A DNA stretch of 64,000 nucleotides from Nocardioides solisilvae (GCF_003194625.1 NZ_QHKX01000003.1:496001-560000), one strand, 5' to 3'; numbered from the stretch's first letter, positions 37,247-46,082 are shown. A program made the numbers and translations. The notes: a model not told the origin generated them from the letters alone.

Positions 37247-37995
37247 TCAGGCGGGGTCGGCCGGCCCGGCGAGCAACGCCAGGTCGCGGCGGACGTAGCG
37301 CAGGTGCGCCCACTCCTCCTCGAGGATCACCCGCACGCAGTCGCCCACGGTCGGGTGCCAGTCGGACCCGGAGTCCCAGGGGTCGTCCCGCTCCTCGGCG
37401 AGCACCTCCGCAGTGGCAGTGGCCAGGAAGTCGGTCACCTTCTGCTGGCGGTCGGCGCGCGCGGCGAGGCCTCGTCGTACGGCGGCTCGTCCTTGCGGAA
37501 GGGGGAGGTGTCGACGCCCATCCGCTCGGCGCCGGTGAAGAGCAGGCCGACCTCGTGGAAGGGCTGTTCCTCCCGCAGGATGCAGCTGCCCAGCCACGCG
37601 TCGGTGGCCAGCACGAGGTGGCGCAGCGTCTGCACCAGGGACCACTCGTCCTCGACGTGGGCGTCGACCAGCTCGGGCGGCGTACCAGCGACCGTCTCGG
37701 CCCACGCCACCTGCACCGCCACCCACCCCTCGCGCAGCCCCTCGGGCGTCTGGGAGCGCTGCAGCTCCCGGCCCGGGAACCGACGGTCGAGCTCGGCCTC
37801 GACGAGCGGCACCACGTCGACCCCGTTGACCACCAGGGTGCCGAAGGCCAGGTCGTGGCTGTCGATGTCGAGGCCGCCGCAGTCGACGCCGCGCATCGTC
37901 ACGCCGCTGACGTCGGAGAAGCGGAAGGTCGCGCCCTTGAGGCTCGCCCGCACGAAGGTGGCGCCCTCGAGGTCGTCGCCGGAGTCGGTCGTCAT
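37247..37995 (-). pseudogene. Pentapeptide-DinB-like protein, single-base frameshift
   Basis: From ATG 37995 the frame encodes a short pentapeptide-like stretch (ATFVRASLKGATFRFSD) and a DinB-type four-helix fold with LVQTLRHLVLATDAWL. It leaves frame near 37470 and stops at 37435. The expected continuation (LAARADRQQKVTDFLATAT, then EEEWAHLRYVRRDLALL with a metal-type His) is in the next frame down to 37247. The overall length is one base short of a multiple of three, and adding one C in the ggcc/ctcg run restores a continuous protein. It is either a recent pseudogene or a sequencing error. Confidence 0.75.
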
Positions 37996-38047
37996 CGACC
38001 CATCATGGCGTCGCGCGGGCCGCCGCGACACCCCCTACCGGCGAGGC

Positions 38048-39043
38048 TCAGCGGCCCCCCACCCGGGCCAGAGCGACGACGGCCTCGTCACCGAGGAGCA
38101 CGAGCGGAAGGACGTCGAGGTGGTCGGGACGCATGGTCCGGCCACGCAGCGTCAGCACCACGGCCTGCCCGCGGACGCGGGCGCGGGCGTAGCCGCGCCA
38201 CGGGAGGGTCAGCGTCCCGAGCGGCATCCCGACCAGCAGCGCGTCGCCCGTGACGGCCGCCTCCACGACCGCCCCGACGGGGTACGCCGCCCGCACGGCC
38301 GCGCGCGAACGCCGGACCGCGAGGAGGCTGGGACCCAGCAGCAGCGCGGTCAGCGCGAGTCCGACGACCACCGCGGTGCCGGGGGTCGCGAACCACACCG
38401 CGAGCAGCACCGGGAACGGCGCCAGCAGCCAGGTGACCAGGAAGTCGGCGGAGGCCACGATCGCGTGGGTGGTCGCCGCGACCAGCCCCTGCTGGACCTC
38501 GGGGGTCACGACGCTCTCGCGCGCCAGCCGGGGCCCCTCCGCTCCCCCTCCCCCGTGGCCGGGTCGCAGGTGCCGGCCCTCCAGGGCCGCAATCTCGTCG
38601 GCGGTCAGCAGCTCGACGGGCAGCATGAAGGTCGCCCCGTGGGCCACGAAGACCGTGAGCAGGCTGCGGAAGCGCGCGACCTGGGCCGACCCGGGCCCCA
38701 GCAGGAGCGGCTCGTCGACCTCGTCGGTGAGCAGCACCCCGCCGTCGGGACCGGGAGCGACCTCGACCGACTGGCCGACGTCGAGCCCCCGGCGCAGCGA
38801 GACGGTCATGACATGCCGCCACCACAGCACCTGCGCGAGCAGCGCGGCCACCAGCAGGACGGCGGCGAGCAGCCACCCCTCGAGCACGATCCCGACGAGC
38901 CCCGCCGCCAGCCCGACGAGCAGGAGGCGGCGACGGCCGGGCTGCCCCGCGAGCACCTGCAGCACCGCGTCGCGCCGGAGCCGCCGGTGGCGGTCGCGGG
39001 TGATCGTCAGGGTGCGGCCCGCCCCCGTGGTCGTGCTCGTCAT
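38048..39043 (-). CDS. Membrane protein, possibly YcxB-like
   Basis: The 331-residue product has two membrane-segment pairs (about 40-75 and 195-235), each followed by a cytoplasmic beta-rich domain that includes FRSLLTVFVAHGATFMLPVE in the first half and LTLPWRGYARARVRGQAVV in the second. The internal repeat and the first domain pattern recall YcxB-like proteins, so it may be a duplicated form of that fold. Function is unknown. It stands alone with 124 bases to the Ltp lipoprotein gene. Confidence 0.6.
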   Translation of the reverse strand: MTSTTTGAGRTLTITRDRHRRLRRDAVLQVLAGQPGRRRLLLVGLAAGLVGIVLEGWLLAAVLLVAALLAQVLWWRHVMTVSLRRGLDVGQSVEVAPGPDGGVLLTDEVDEPLLLGPGSAQVARFRSLLTVFVAHGATFMLPVELLTADEIAALEGRHLRPGHGGGGAEGPRLARESVVTPEVQQGLVAATTHAIVASADFLVTWLLAPFPVLLAVWFATPGTAVVVGLALTALLLGPSLLAVRRSRAAVRAAYPVGAVVEAAVTGDALLVGMPLGTLTLPWRGYARARVRGQAVVLTLRGRTMRPDHLDVLPLVLLGDEAVVALARVGGR

Positions 39044-39167
39044 CGGCCCTCCCCCGGTCGTGCGGCCACCCCGCGCGGCACTACCCCGCGGCTGTGATGT
39101 GGACGCAGTTTGCCCGACTCGTCACGGAGCAGTCAGGCAAAACCGGACGTCCGCAGGCTCGTGGCCG

Positions 39168-39641
39168 CTAGAGACCGACGGCGTTCACCCCGTGCTCGGC
39201 CTGCGCCTGCGTGTAACCCTCGAACTTGAGCTGGTCGATCAGGCCCTGACGGGAGAACCCGCTCATGTCCAAGTAGTTCTCTGCCGAGGCTGCCGCCTGC
39301 TTGTTCCAGTCAGCCTTCTGCGCATCCACCCCGTACTCCGCGTCCTTCTGGGAGAAGCCCTCGAACTTCAGCTGGTCGACCAACCCCTGGCGGGAGAACG
39401 GCGCTGTGTCCAGGTAGTTCTCTGCAGAGCGCCGAGCGCTCTCCTGGGCCACGTTCTCCTGAGGCCCCTGAGGCTTCTTCGACTTCTTCTCCGGCTTCTG
39501 CCCCTTGGCCGTCTGCCCAGCGGACTTGTTGTTCACCTCCGCGCGGTCGGCGGCGGTGGAGCCGTCCTCCTCGATCTCGCACCCCGTCAGAGCAACGACG
39601 ACGAGTGAAGCGGCGGCCAATGCGTGAGCGATCTTCTTCAT
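39168..39641 (-). CDS. Ltp-family lipoprotein (host cell surface-exposed lipoprotein repeats)
   Basis: The 157-residue product has a lipoprotein signal (MKKIAHALAAASLVVVALTG with Cys at 21), a Lys/Gln/Pro-rich linker and two copies of a helix-turn-helix-like repeat: SAENYLDTAPFSRQGLVDQL and SAENYLDMSGFSRQGLIDQL, each followed by KFEG(F/Y). This is the PF07553-type repeat known from the Ltp lipoprotein of Streptococcus thermophilus phage TP-J34, which blocks DNA injection by other phages. Homologues also occur on bacterial chromosomes with no proven role. It is 1.5 kb from the EVE-DUF3883 gene. Confidence 0.85.
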   Translation of the reverse strand: MKKIAHALAAASLVVVALTGCEIEEDGSTAADRAEVNNKSAGQTAKGQKPEKKSKKPQGPQENVAQESARRSAENYLDTAPFSRQGLVDQLKFEGFSQKDAEYGVDAQKADWNKQAAASAENYLDMSGFSRQGLIDQLKFEGYTQAQAEHGVNAVGL

Positions 39642-39783
39642 GCTTTCCCCCGAAGAGTGGATGGTGCCTTCCCCTCGATGGTGACGGGCAGGACCTGTCC
39701 TGTTCACCGAACGAGGGACCTTCCCCCATTTGTGCTCGACCGACCTCAGGCGCGCCTGCTCGATCGAGGTGTGCCGACGGAAA

Positions 39784-39820
39784 GAGGGGGCGAACGGGCC
39801 ACACGCCCGTTCGCCCCCTC
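39784..39820 (-). terminator. Strong hairpin terminator
   Basis: Bases 39784-39799 and 39805-39820 form a perfect 16-bp stem with a 5-base loop. Read on the minus strand it is followed by TTTCC, so it is a good terminator for the propeller gene that ends at 39832. It also separates that gene from the Ltp lipoprotein gene. Confidence 0.85.
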
Positions 39821-39831
39821 CGGCCGGACGA

Positions 39832-40920
39832 CTACCTCAGGTGGACGACCTTGCCGTTGGGCTTGCCCTTCTCGGGCGGCAGCACGTCGGTGGTGAGGTG
39901 GAGGCCGCGGCGCGACCACTCGACGTCCCCGGTCATCTTGGCCGAGAACCACGGCTTGGCGACCGAGGAGCCCTTCTTGATCCGCGACACCTGGCCGGGG
40001 AAGAGCTGGGAGACGTAGAGGTCCCCGTTGCGGGCGACGGCGAGGCCGACGGCGCTCATCAGGCCCTCGGCGACGAGCTTGGTCGCCCCCGTCTTCCGGT
40101 TGATCCGGTAGACCTTCGACTGCGCGCCGGTGCTGCCGTCCTCCGGACCACCGGTGAGGGTGGAGACGTAGAGCTTGCCGTCGGGGCCGAGCTCGACGTC
40201 GGTCGGCACCGACTCGAAGTTGTAGGTCTTGCCGACCACGCAGGCGGGCATCTGGGATCCCGCCGCGATCTCGGCGGTGACCACGACCGGGACGGCGGGG
40301 AGCACCGCGAGCGCCTTGACCTTGCCCTTCGGCGTGACCTCGACGATGTCGTTGCCGGCCGCGTCGGCGACGTACGTCGTCCCGCGGCGCATCGCCGTGG
40401 CGTAGGGGTGGGACTCCACGATGCCGGTGTAGGCCGCCGGGATCTCCTCGGGGATCTGCGCCGCGCACGCGGGGTCGAGGCCCTGGAAGCCGTAGGCCAC
40501 GTCGGCGTCGGGGTTCTTCTTCTTCTCGAAGGCGCCCAGGTCGGCCAGCTTCACGGCCTTGCCGCTGCCCCCGACGCCCCACAGGAGTGCCTTGCGGCCC
40601 TTGGTCGTGGCGAAGCGGAGGGAGCCGCGGTGCTCGGAGACGGCGCCGACCTCGGTGCCCTTCTTCTTCGCCTGGTAGACCGGCACGGACTTGCCGCCCG
40701 ACGCGATCTTCATGAGCATGCCGGCGAAGTTCTGCGCGGCGTAGACGGTGCCGTCCTCGGAGACCGCCAGGCTCAGCGGGCTCAGCAGCCCCTTCGCCAG
40801 GGTGGTCGCCTTGGGCGCGGCCGCGCGGTCCCCGTCGTCCGCCTGCGCGGGCGCGACGGTGAGGCCCGCGGCCAGCAGAGCGAGTGCGAACGATGAGGCG
40901 ATGGCTCCATGTCGGGACAT
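39832..40920 (-). CDS. Secreted ScyD/ScyE-type beta-propeller protein
   Basis: The 362-residue product has a cleavable signal peptide (ALALLAAGLTVAPAQA) and repeated propeller blades with the form GLLSPLSLAVSEDGTVYAAQ and LSAVGLAVARNGDLYVSQLF, as in ScyD/ScyE-family proteins first named in cyanobacterial scytonemin clusters. In actinobacteria such proteins are common and of unknown role; nothing here suggests scytonemin synthesis. The ATG at 40920 is preceded by aagggggag. A strong terminator follows. Confidence 0.8.
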   Translation of the reverse strand: MSRHGAIASSFALALLAAGLTVAPAQADDGDRAAAPKATTLAKGLLSPLSLAVSEDGTVYAAQNFAGMLMKIASGGKSVPVYQAKKKGTEVGAVSEHRGSLRFATTKGRKALLWGVGGSGKAVKLADLGAFEKKKNPDADVAYGFQGLDPACAAQIPEEIPAAYTGIVESHPYATAMRRGTTYVADAAGNDIVEVTPKGKVKALAVLPAVPVVVTAEIAAGSQMPACVVGKTYNFESVPTDVELGPDGKLYVSTLTGGPEDGSTGAQSKVYRINRKTGATKLVAEGLMSAVGLAVARNGDLYVSQLFPGQVSRIKKGSSVAKPWFSAKMTGDVEWSRRGLHLTTDVLPPEKGKPNGKVVHLR

Positions 40921-41120
40921 GGCTCCCCCTTCAGGTCGTGCCGGCTCCCCGCGAGACCGGCCTTCCGGGGCACGATCCTCGCCGTCGGGTCGTCCGTCCA
41001 TCGCCCAAAAGGGGGATGGGCCGGGGGTCCGAGGGTTCGCCAGCCCGCAGCGACTGTCCCCGTGGCTCCTCTTCCTCGAAGCGCCGACCTCGTCCCGGAT
41101 CCTTCACTACCGTGGCCGCC

Positions 41121-42350
41121 ATGCCGCCACTTCTCACTTCCCATGGCTACGAGCTGGACTTCGACGAGGTCTACTTCCTGATGTGGCATGCGGCATCCGG
41201 GGACGAAGACGGGACCCGCCTCTACGTGTCGAGCGGCGAGGAGGCACTGAAGTGGCTCATCGCCGAACTCGCAGGCACGCCGGCAGAGTCCGGGGTCACG
41301 CTTCCGGCGAATGACGCGTTGCGCAGCCAAGTGCACGAGCTTCTCGAGGCCGAGGGCTGGGCGGAGCGGCTCGGGACGCGAACCTTCCGGTTGTTGCGTG
41401 AGCCCAACATCAAGGAGGACGAGGTAGCCACGAAGCACGTCCTCCTCACCTGGAACCCGGGGCGGGACAACGACGCCCAGTACACGCCCCGTCAGTGGGA
41501 CGACTTCGTCGCAGACGTGTCGCGCAGACCGGTGGAGGGCCGCTGGTCCGTGGGCCGTCGACGCCACGGAATCCGCGAGGGGGATGTCGCCTACCTGCTG
41601 CGACAAGGCACGCACGGCACGGGAGTCCTCGCATCCGGAACGATCCTGGGTTCACCAGTCCCCGGGGAGCACTGGAGGGATCCGGGCGCCGTCGCGCAAT
41701 ACGTGGACGTGGCGTGGGACCGGGCTGTCCGGATGGACGACATGCTCACGACCGACGTGCTGGAGCAGGAAGTGCCAGAGTTCCCGTGGAAGCAGGTCTA
41801 CTTCTCAGGCCGCGAGGTCACCGGTGCTTCAGGTGACCTGCTGCAGCAGGTCTGGAACAGGCACAGCGCTCGACACGAACAGGGCGAAGACCCGACACCT
41901 GAGACCGGCCGATCGGCTTCGTCGATCGACGAGGCGGAGGTGACCATCACCCTTGACAACCGGGGACGACCCGTGGGGGCGGGGTTCGGATCCGCCGAGC
42001 AGAACAAGCGTGTGGAGACCGCAGCCGTGCGCCACGTCGAGGAGGCGTACGAGCGCGAGGGGTGGGACGTCGAGGACGTCTCCACCCAGAAGATCGGCTG
42101 GGACCTGACCGCAACCCGTGGCTCCGAGATCCACCACCTCGAGGTGAAGGGGGTCTCAGGCACCCTGACTCAGTGCTTCGTCACGGCCAACGAGCTGCGG
42201 GCCGCGGAAGAGGATCCCGCCTGGCGACTGGTGATCGTGACCAGCGCTCTCGACGCGCCAACCTTGCACGACGTCGATCCAAGTGTCGCGATCCACTACG
42301 CCACGCCCACGATCTTCCGAGTGAACATCCCGGCAGAGGAGTTCGACTAG
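41121..42350 (+). CDS. EVE-like domain joined to DUF3883 (PD-(D/E)XK-like) protein
   Basis: The 409-residue product has three parts. Residues 1-100 are an unrecognised alpha/beta head. Residues 105-250 look like an EVE (YTH-like) domain: KHVLLTWNPGRD, WSVGRRRHGIREGDVAYLLR and GVLASGTILGSP. Residues 296-405 are a DUF3883-type domain with the nuclease-like core GWDLT (Asp328) and HLEVKG (Glu341, Lys343), a PD-(D/E)XK arrangement. EVE domains bind modified bases and occur in type IV restriction systems, so a modified-DNA-targeting nuclease is plausible. No Shine-Dalgarno is present; tacCGT at about 41108 could be a -10 for a leaderless message. It has lower GC than most of the window and no operon partner. 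Confidence 0.75.
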   Translation: MPPLLTSHGYELDFDEVYFLMWHAASGDEDGTRLYVSSGEEALKWLIAELAGTPAESGVTLPANDALRSQVHELLEAEGWAERLGTRTFRLLREPNIKEDEVATKHVLLTWNPGRDNDAQYTPRQWDDFVADVSRRPVEGRWSVGRRRHGIREGDVAYLLRQGTHGTGVLASGTILGSPVPGEHWRDPGAVAQYVDVAWDRAVRMDDMLTTDVLEQEVPEFPWKQVYFSGREVTGASGDLLQQVWNRHSARHEQGEDPTPETGRSASSIDEAEVTITLDNRGRPVGAGFGSAEQNKRVETAAVRHVEEAYEREGWDVEDVSTQKIGWDLTATRGSEIHHLEVKGVSGTLTQCFVTANELRAAEEDPAWRLVIVTSALDAPTLHDVDPSVAIHYATPTIFRVNIPAEEFD

Positions 42351-42467
42351 ATCGTCAGAAGGAGCTCGGTCCACCTGCCCACCGACCACCCCCCGTGCCG
42401 AGCGCCGACGTCTGTAGGGTCAGGCCACCTGCGGGCGGTCAACCGCAGGCTCGCGACGGGGGATCAG

Positions 42468-43292
42468 ATGAACGCGCAGCCCGCCGGGTGGTACCCGGAT
42501 CCGCACGACGGCTCGAAGCAGCGCTACTGGGACGGTCAGGCGTGGGGCGCCCAGGCACCGGCGCCACCGTCGTACGGCGCGCCGCCACCGCCGTCGTACC
42601 GTCCGCCGCCTCCACCCGTCGAGTCGCCGGCCTCGGGCTCAGGTCGGTGGTACATCCTCGTGCCGCTCCTGACGATGGGCCTGTTCGCGGCCGTCCCCTT
42701 CTTCCACGCGGCCTCCCGGCTCGGGCGGCCCGACCTGCGCCGGATCGGCGCCGGGGTCGCGGCCACGAGCCTGCTCGGCGCAGCCCTGATCATCCTCTCC
42801 CCCGAGGACGCCACCGGCTCCCCGACCGGCTTCCTCTCCGACGTGGGCGGAGTCCTGCTGCTCGGCGTCATGGTCGTCTCGACCGTCCTGCTCGTGGGGC
42901 TCCGGCGCGCGGTGTACCGGCCCGGCGGGGTGCAACCGACCCTGAGCCCGAACGTGCAGGCCAAGGGCACCGTGCTGGAGGCGCGGCGCAAGCGCGCCGA
43001 GGCACGTCGGCTCGCCGAGCGCGACCCGCTGATGGCCCGCGAGCTCGGGATCGGCCAGCCGCAGTCGAGGCACGTCTACGACGACGGCGGCCTGCTCGAC
43101 CTCAACACGGCGACGCAGGAGCAGCTGCAGAGCATCTGCGACCTTCCCGCCGACGTCGCGGCAGGTGTGGTGCTGGCCCGGGAGACCCTGGGCCGGTTCA
43201 CGCAGGTCGAGGACGCGGTCCTCTACGGTCCAGTGCCCGAGGTGCACGCGACGCTGCTCCGTGAGCGCGGCCTCGTGATCGCCGACCGCTGA
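42468..43292 (+). CDS. DUF2510 membrane protein with helix-hairpin-helix domain
   Basis: The 274-residue product begins with a DUF2510 motif (AGWYPDPHDGSKQRYWDG), then a Pro-rich linker, two or three membrane segments (about 63-150), a basic coiled-coil-like region (AKGTVLEARRKRAEARRLAE) and a ComEA-type helix-hairpin-helix (LLDLNTATQEQLQSICDLPA). HhH domains of this sort bind DNA or mediate protein contacts. The role is unknown. The ATG at 42468 follows gacgggggatcag. It converges with the SWEET-like gene, stops one base apart. Confidence 0.75.
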   Translation: MNAQPAGWYPDPHDGSKQRYWDGQAWGAQAPAPPSYGAPPPPSYRPPPPPVESPASGSGRWYILVPLLTMGLFAAVPFFHAASRLGRPDLRRIGAGVAATSLLGAALIILSPEDATGSPTGFLSDVGGVLLLGVMVVSTVLLVGLRRAVYRPGGVQPTLSPNVQAKGTVLEARRKRAEARRLAERDPLMARELGIGQPQSRHVYDDGGLLDLNTATQEQLQSICDLPADVAAGVVLARETLGRFTQVEDAVLYGPVPEVHATLLRERGLVIADR

Positions 43293-43293
43293 G

Positions 43294-43665
43294 TCAGGCG
43301 ATCCGCGGGAGCTCGAGAGTGTCCCCCAGCTCGACGCGCGGCGCCGGCACCGAGACCAGCGCGGGGGCGAGCGCGGCGGCCAGCGGCAACGGCTCGGGGC
43401 ACGCCGCCGACCGGCGCGAGGCGACGAAGCACCACACGGCGAGCGCCGCGCCCACGGGCAGGGTGACCAAGCCGGGCGCGGCGACGACGAGGTCGCCGAC
43501 CCAGACGCCGTACACGAACCACGCGAGCGAGGCGAGGAAGCCGAGGGTCCAGCCCGAGGTGGAGCCACCGGGGCGGCCGGCGCGGACCGCGTGGACGAGG
43601 TGCGGGAGGAGGGTGACGGTGGAGAGGAGGGTGGCGACAGCTCCGAGGAGCACGAGCGGGGACAC
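43294..43665 (-). CDS. SemiSWEET/PQ-loop family membrane protein
   Basis: The 123-residue product has three membrane helices with the MtN3/SWEET-like pattern (LLSTVTLLPHLVHAVRAGR, STSGWTLGFLASLAWFVYG). SemiSWEETs dimerise into sugar uniporters. I chose GTG 43665 with agaagg upstream; a longer frame to 43785 adds a non-hydrophobic, Cys-containing stretch without a good start. The substrate cannot be told from sequence. Confidence 0.75.
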   Translation of the reverse strand: MSPLVLLGAVATLLSTVTLLPHLVHAVRAGRPGGSTSGWTLGFLASLAWFVYGVWVGDLVVAAPGLVTLPVGAALAVWCFVASRRSAACPEPLPLAAALAPALVSVPAPRVELGDTLELPRIA

Positions 43666-43828
43666 GGGCGGGGCCTTCTGGGCAGGTGCGGGCGGAACGA
43701 TCGAGCGGGCGTCGCAACGGTGCGACAAGCCTCCATCGGTCCCGCGGGCCCCGGGTTGAGGCTTCCGCGCGGTGACGTGCGCCACCCCTCCGCCTAGGCT
43801 GGGGACAACCGCGCGAGAAGGAGCCCCG

Positions 43829-45127
43829 ATGGGTCACCAGGCACTGGCCGAGCGGGTCCTGCGGCAGCGGGAGCTGCTGCCCGACCTGTACGCCGCCGTC
43901 CACCCCGAGCACCTCCCCGAGCGGCTCGCGCTCACGATGGACGACCCCAGCGACCTCGACGACGTCAAGGGGGCCGACCGCGCCGAGCTGCTCGCCGACA
44001 CCGCGCTGGTCGACCTCATGGTGACGGCGACGCGGCTGGGCGACGTGGTGGCCGACTCCTACGCGATGCGGGTCCGCGACCTCGGGATGACCCAGGTCGT
44101 GGCGATGCTCCGCGCCGCCTGCCGGAGGGGGATCGACGCCGTCCCCGACGCGCCCGCGGAGCTGCGCGCCTTCCTCGCCTCGTTGGAGGAGACGCCCGAC
44201 TGGGTCGACCTCGCGCTCGTCGAGGAGGGCGCCCGCTGGGAGCGGATCGACGCCGCGCTGCTCACGCCGTTCGTCATCCGCGGCGCGTTCCTCGCGACGT
44301 TCCTCAACGCCTACGCCGCCCTCCCGATGGCGCTCACCGGGGCGCTGACCGGCGAGACGTCGGCGCGCCGGGTGAAGGAGACCGCGTCGTTCTTCGCCGC
44401 CACCGTGCTGCCCGGCGGGACGCGACGCCACGGCCCCGGCTTCGAGGCCGCCGCGATGGTGCGGCTCATGCACTCGGCGGTGCGGGTGCACGCCGTCCGC
44501 TCCGGCAGGTGGAACCACGACACCCACGGCCCGCCGATCCCCCAGGTCGACCAGATGCCGGCCGGGCTGATCAACAGCTTCCTCATCTCGGTCGCCGCGA
44601 TCCGCGACGGCCGCGACGAGTTCGACGAGCGCGAGCGGGCGATGATCGAGCTGGCCCGCTACCGCTGCTTCCTGCTGGGTCTCCCGCCCGAGCTGCTGCC
44701 GCAGGACCCGCACGGCGTCGTCCGCGTCTTCAAGGCACGTGCCGCCACCCTGCGCAGCGCCTTCGACGACGAGACCTGCGGCGCCCTGGTCCGCTCGACG
44801 CTTGCTGCCCGGCTGCACCCCGACGCCGGCCGCTGGGGCCGGACGGTGGAGCGCTTCGAGCGCTCCTTCTCCACCATCACCTTCGTCCGCGCGTTCCTGC
44901 AGGGTGACGAGGCGCGCGCCGCCCGGATGGGCGTCCGGATCACGCGAGCCGACCGGCTGCGCGCCACCCCGATGCTGCCCCTCCTGCTGGGCCGGGTGCT
45001 GCTGGTGCGCCGCCTCTCGAAGGTGCGGGCCCTGGCGCCCGTCGTCGACCGCTACGTCGTCGCGACGCTGCGCCGCCGGCTGCGCGGCTACGGCCACCCG
45101 GAGTACGTCGCCCGCGAGGTCGCCTGA
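43829..45127 (+). CDS. MpaB/latex-clearing-type oxygenase (DUF2236)
   Basis: The 432-residue product matches the oxygenase-MpaB family, which includes the haem-containing latex-clearing protein Lcp and fungal MpaB: RRVKETASFFAATV, RHGPGFEAAAMVRLMHSAVR with conserved His and Arg, and WNHDTHGPPIPQ. It has no signal peptide, unlike secreted Lcp. The ATG at 43829 is preceded by gagaaggag. It is coupled (TGATG) to an alpha/beta hydrolase. Confidence 0.83.
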   Translation: MGHQALAERVLRQRELLPDLYAAVHPEHLPERLALTMDDPSDLDDVKGADRAELLADTALVDLMVTATRLGDVVADSYAMRVRDLGMTQVVAMLRAACRRGIDAVPDAPAELRAFLASLEETPDWVDLALVEEGARWERIDAALLTPFVIRGAFLATFLNAYAALPMALTGALTGETSARRVKETASFFAATVLPGGTRRHGPGFEAAAMVRLMHSAVRVHAVRSGRWNHDTHGPPIPQVDQMPAGLINSFLISVAAIRDGRDEFDERERAMIELARYRCFLLGLPPELLPQDPHGVVRVFKARAATLRSAFDDETCGALVRSTLAARLHPDAGRWGRTVERFERSFSTITFVRAFLQGDEARAARMGVRITRADRLRATPMLPLLLGRVLLVRRLSKVRALAPVVDRYVVATLRRRLRGYGHPEYVAREVA

Positions 45128-45810
45128 TGGGGACGCTGCTGATGCGCCCCGAGGGCGAGCCCCGGGCCGTCGTCCTCTTCGCGGTCGGCGCCGCGGGAGA
45201 CCCGGGACGGCACGCGCCCACCCTGGAGCGGCTGGCGGCCGCCGGCCTGCTCGTCGTGGCACCGCCGTCGGAGCGGCTCGCCTCCTCCTTCCCCACCGCC
45301 GACGAGCTCTCGGCGCGGGCCCGGCGGCTGGCCGACGCCCTGACGGGCACGCTCGCCGAGGCGGGGCGCGAGGACCTTCCCGTCGTCGGCGTCGGCCACT
45401 CGATCGGCGCCACCACCCTGCTCGCCCTCGCCGGTGGGGAGCTCTGGCTGGGTCAGAAGGACCGGGTGAAGGTCGCCTTGCTGCCCGCGCTCGACCACCT
45501 GGTGCTGCTGACTCCGGCCACCGGCTTCTTCCGGGCCCCGGGCGCGCTCGACCGCGTCAGCGTGCCCGCGCTCGTGTGGGCCGCCGCCGAGGACGACGTC
45601 ACCCCGGCCGACGGGGTCACCCGGCTCGCCGAGGCGTTGCGGGCACACGTGCCCGTGGAGCTGAGGGTCGCCGACGGCGCGGGCCACTTCGCCTTCATGG
45701 ACGACCCGCCGCCGGGCGTGACCGACCGGACCCCCGACCGGCAGCCGGTCCTCGACGAGCTCGTCGAGGTCGTCGTCGAGATCGCGGACGGGACCGCCCG
45801 ACGCGCGTGA
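45127..45810 (+). CDS. Alpha/beta hydrolase
   Basis: The 227-residue product has a nucleophile elbow GHSIGA near 98, an acid in AEDDVTPADG and a His in GAGHFAFMD, so the catalytic triad is present. It resembles small dienelactone-hydrolase-like or peptidase-like enzymes. Its ATG overlaps the stop of the MpaB-type oxygenase gene, so the hydrolase probably acts on a product of that oxygenase. Confidence 0.82.
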   Translation: MGTLLMRPEGEPRAVVLFAVGAAGDPGRHAPTLERLAAAGLLVVAPPSERLASSFPTADELSARARRLADALTGTLAEAGREDLPVVGVGHSIGATTLLALAGGELWLGQKDRVKVALLPALDHLVLLTPATGFFRAPGALDRVSVPALVWAAAEDDVTPADGVTRLAEALRAHVPVELRVADGAGHFAFMDDPPPGVTDRTPDRQPVLDELVEVVVEIADGTARRA

Positions 45811-45817
45811 GGCGGGT

Positions 45818-45849
45818 TCGGTCACGGCTGTCGTCGTGGCTGTGACCGA
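45818..45849 (+). terminator. Possible hairpin after the hydrolase gene
   Basis: Bases 45818-45825 (tcggtcac) pair with 45842-45849 (gtgaccga) around a 16-base loop, eight bases after the hydrolase stop. The next gene begins at 46083; the 232 bases between hold no supported gene. Confidence 0.45.
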
Positions 45850-46082
45850 GCAGACGCCCTCTCCTGCCCTTGGACCCTTGCGGTCCCGGCCCAGCGGAGG
45901 AGCATGGGAGGTGAGGGGAGACGACCTCCACGGCCTGCCGTGCACGCACGGCCATGCGACAGCCGGGCCGGCCCTCGCCGGGTCCGGTCCGGGAACGTCG
46001 CCGAGCGCCCGGTCCTCCCCCCGACACCCACCCCTGACCCGTCGCCGACGGGTCGCGGGCCCAGTCGGTCAGGAGAAAGGAC

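Noticed and set aside
39832..40920. Scytonemin biosynthesis gene
   Set aside because: Only the propeller family name links it to scytonemin; no other pathway genes are present.
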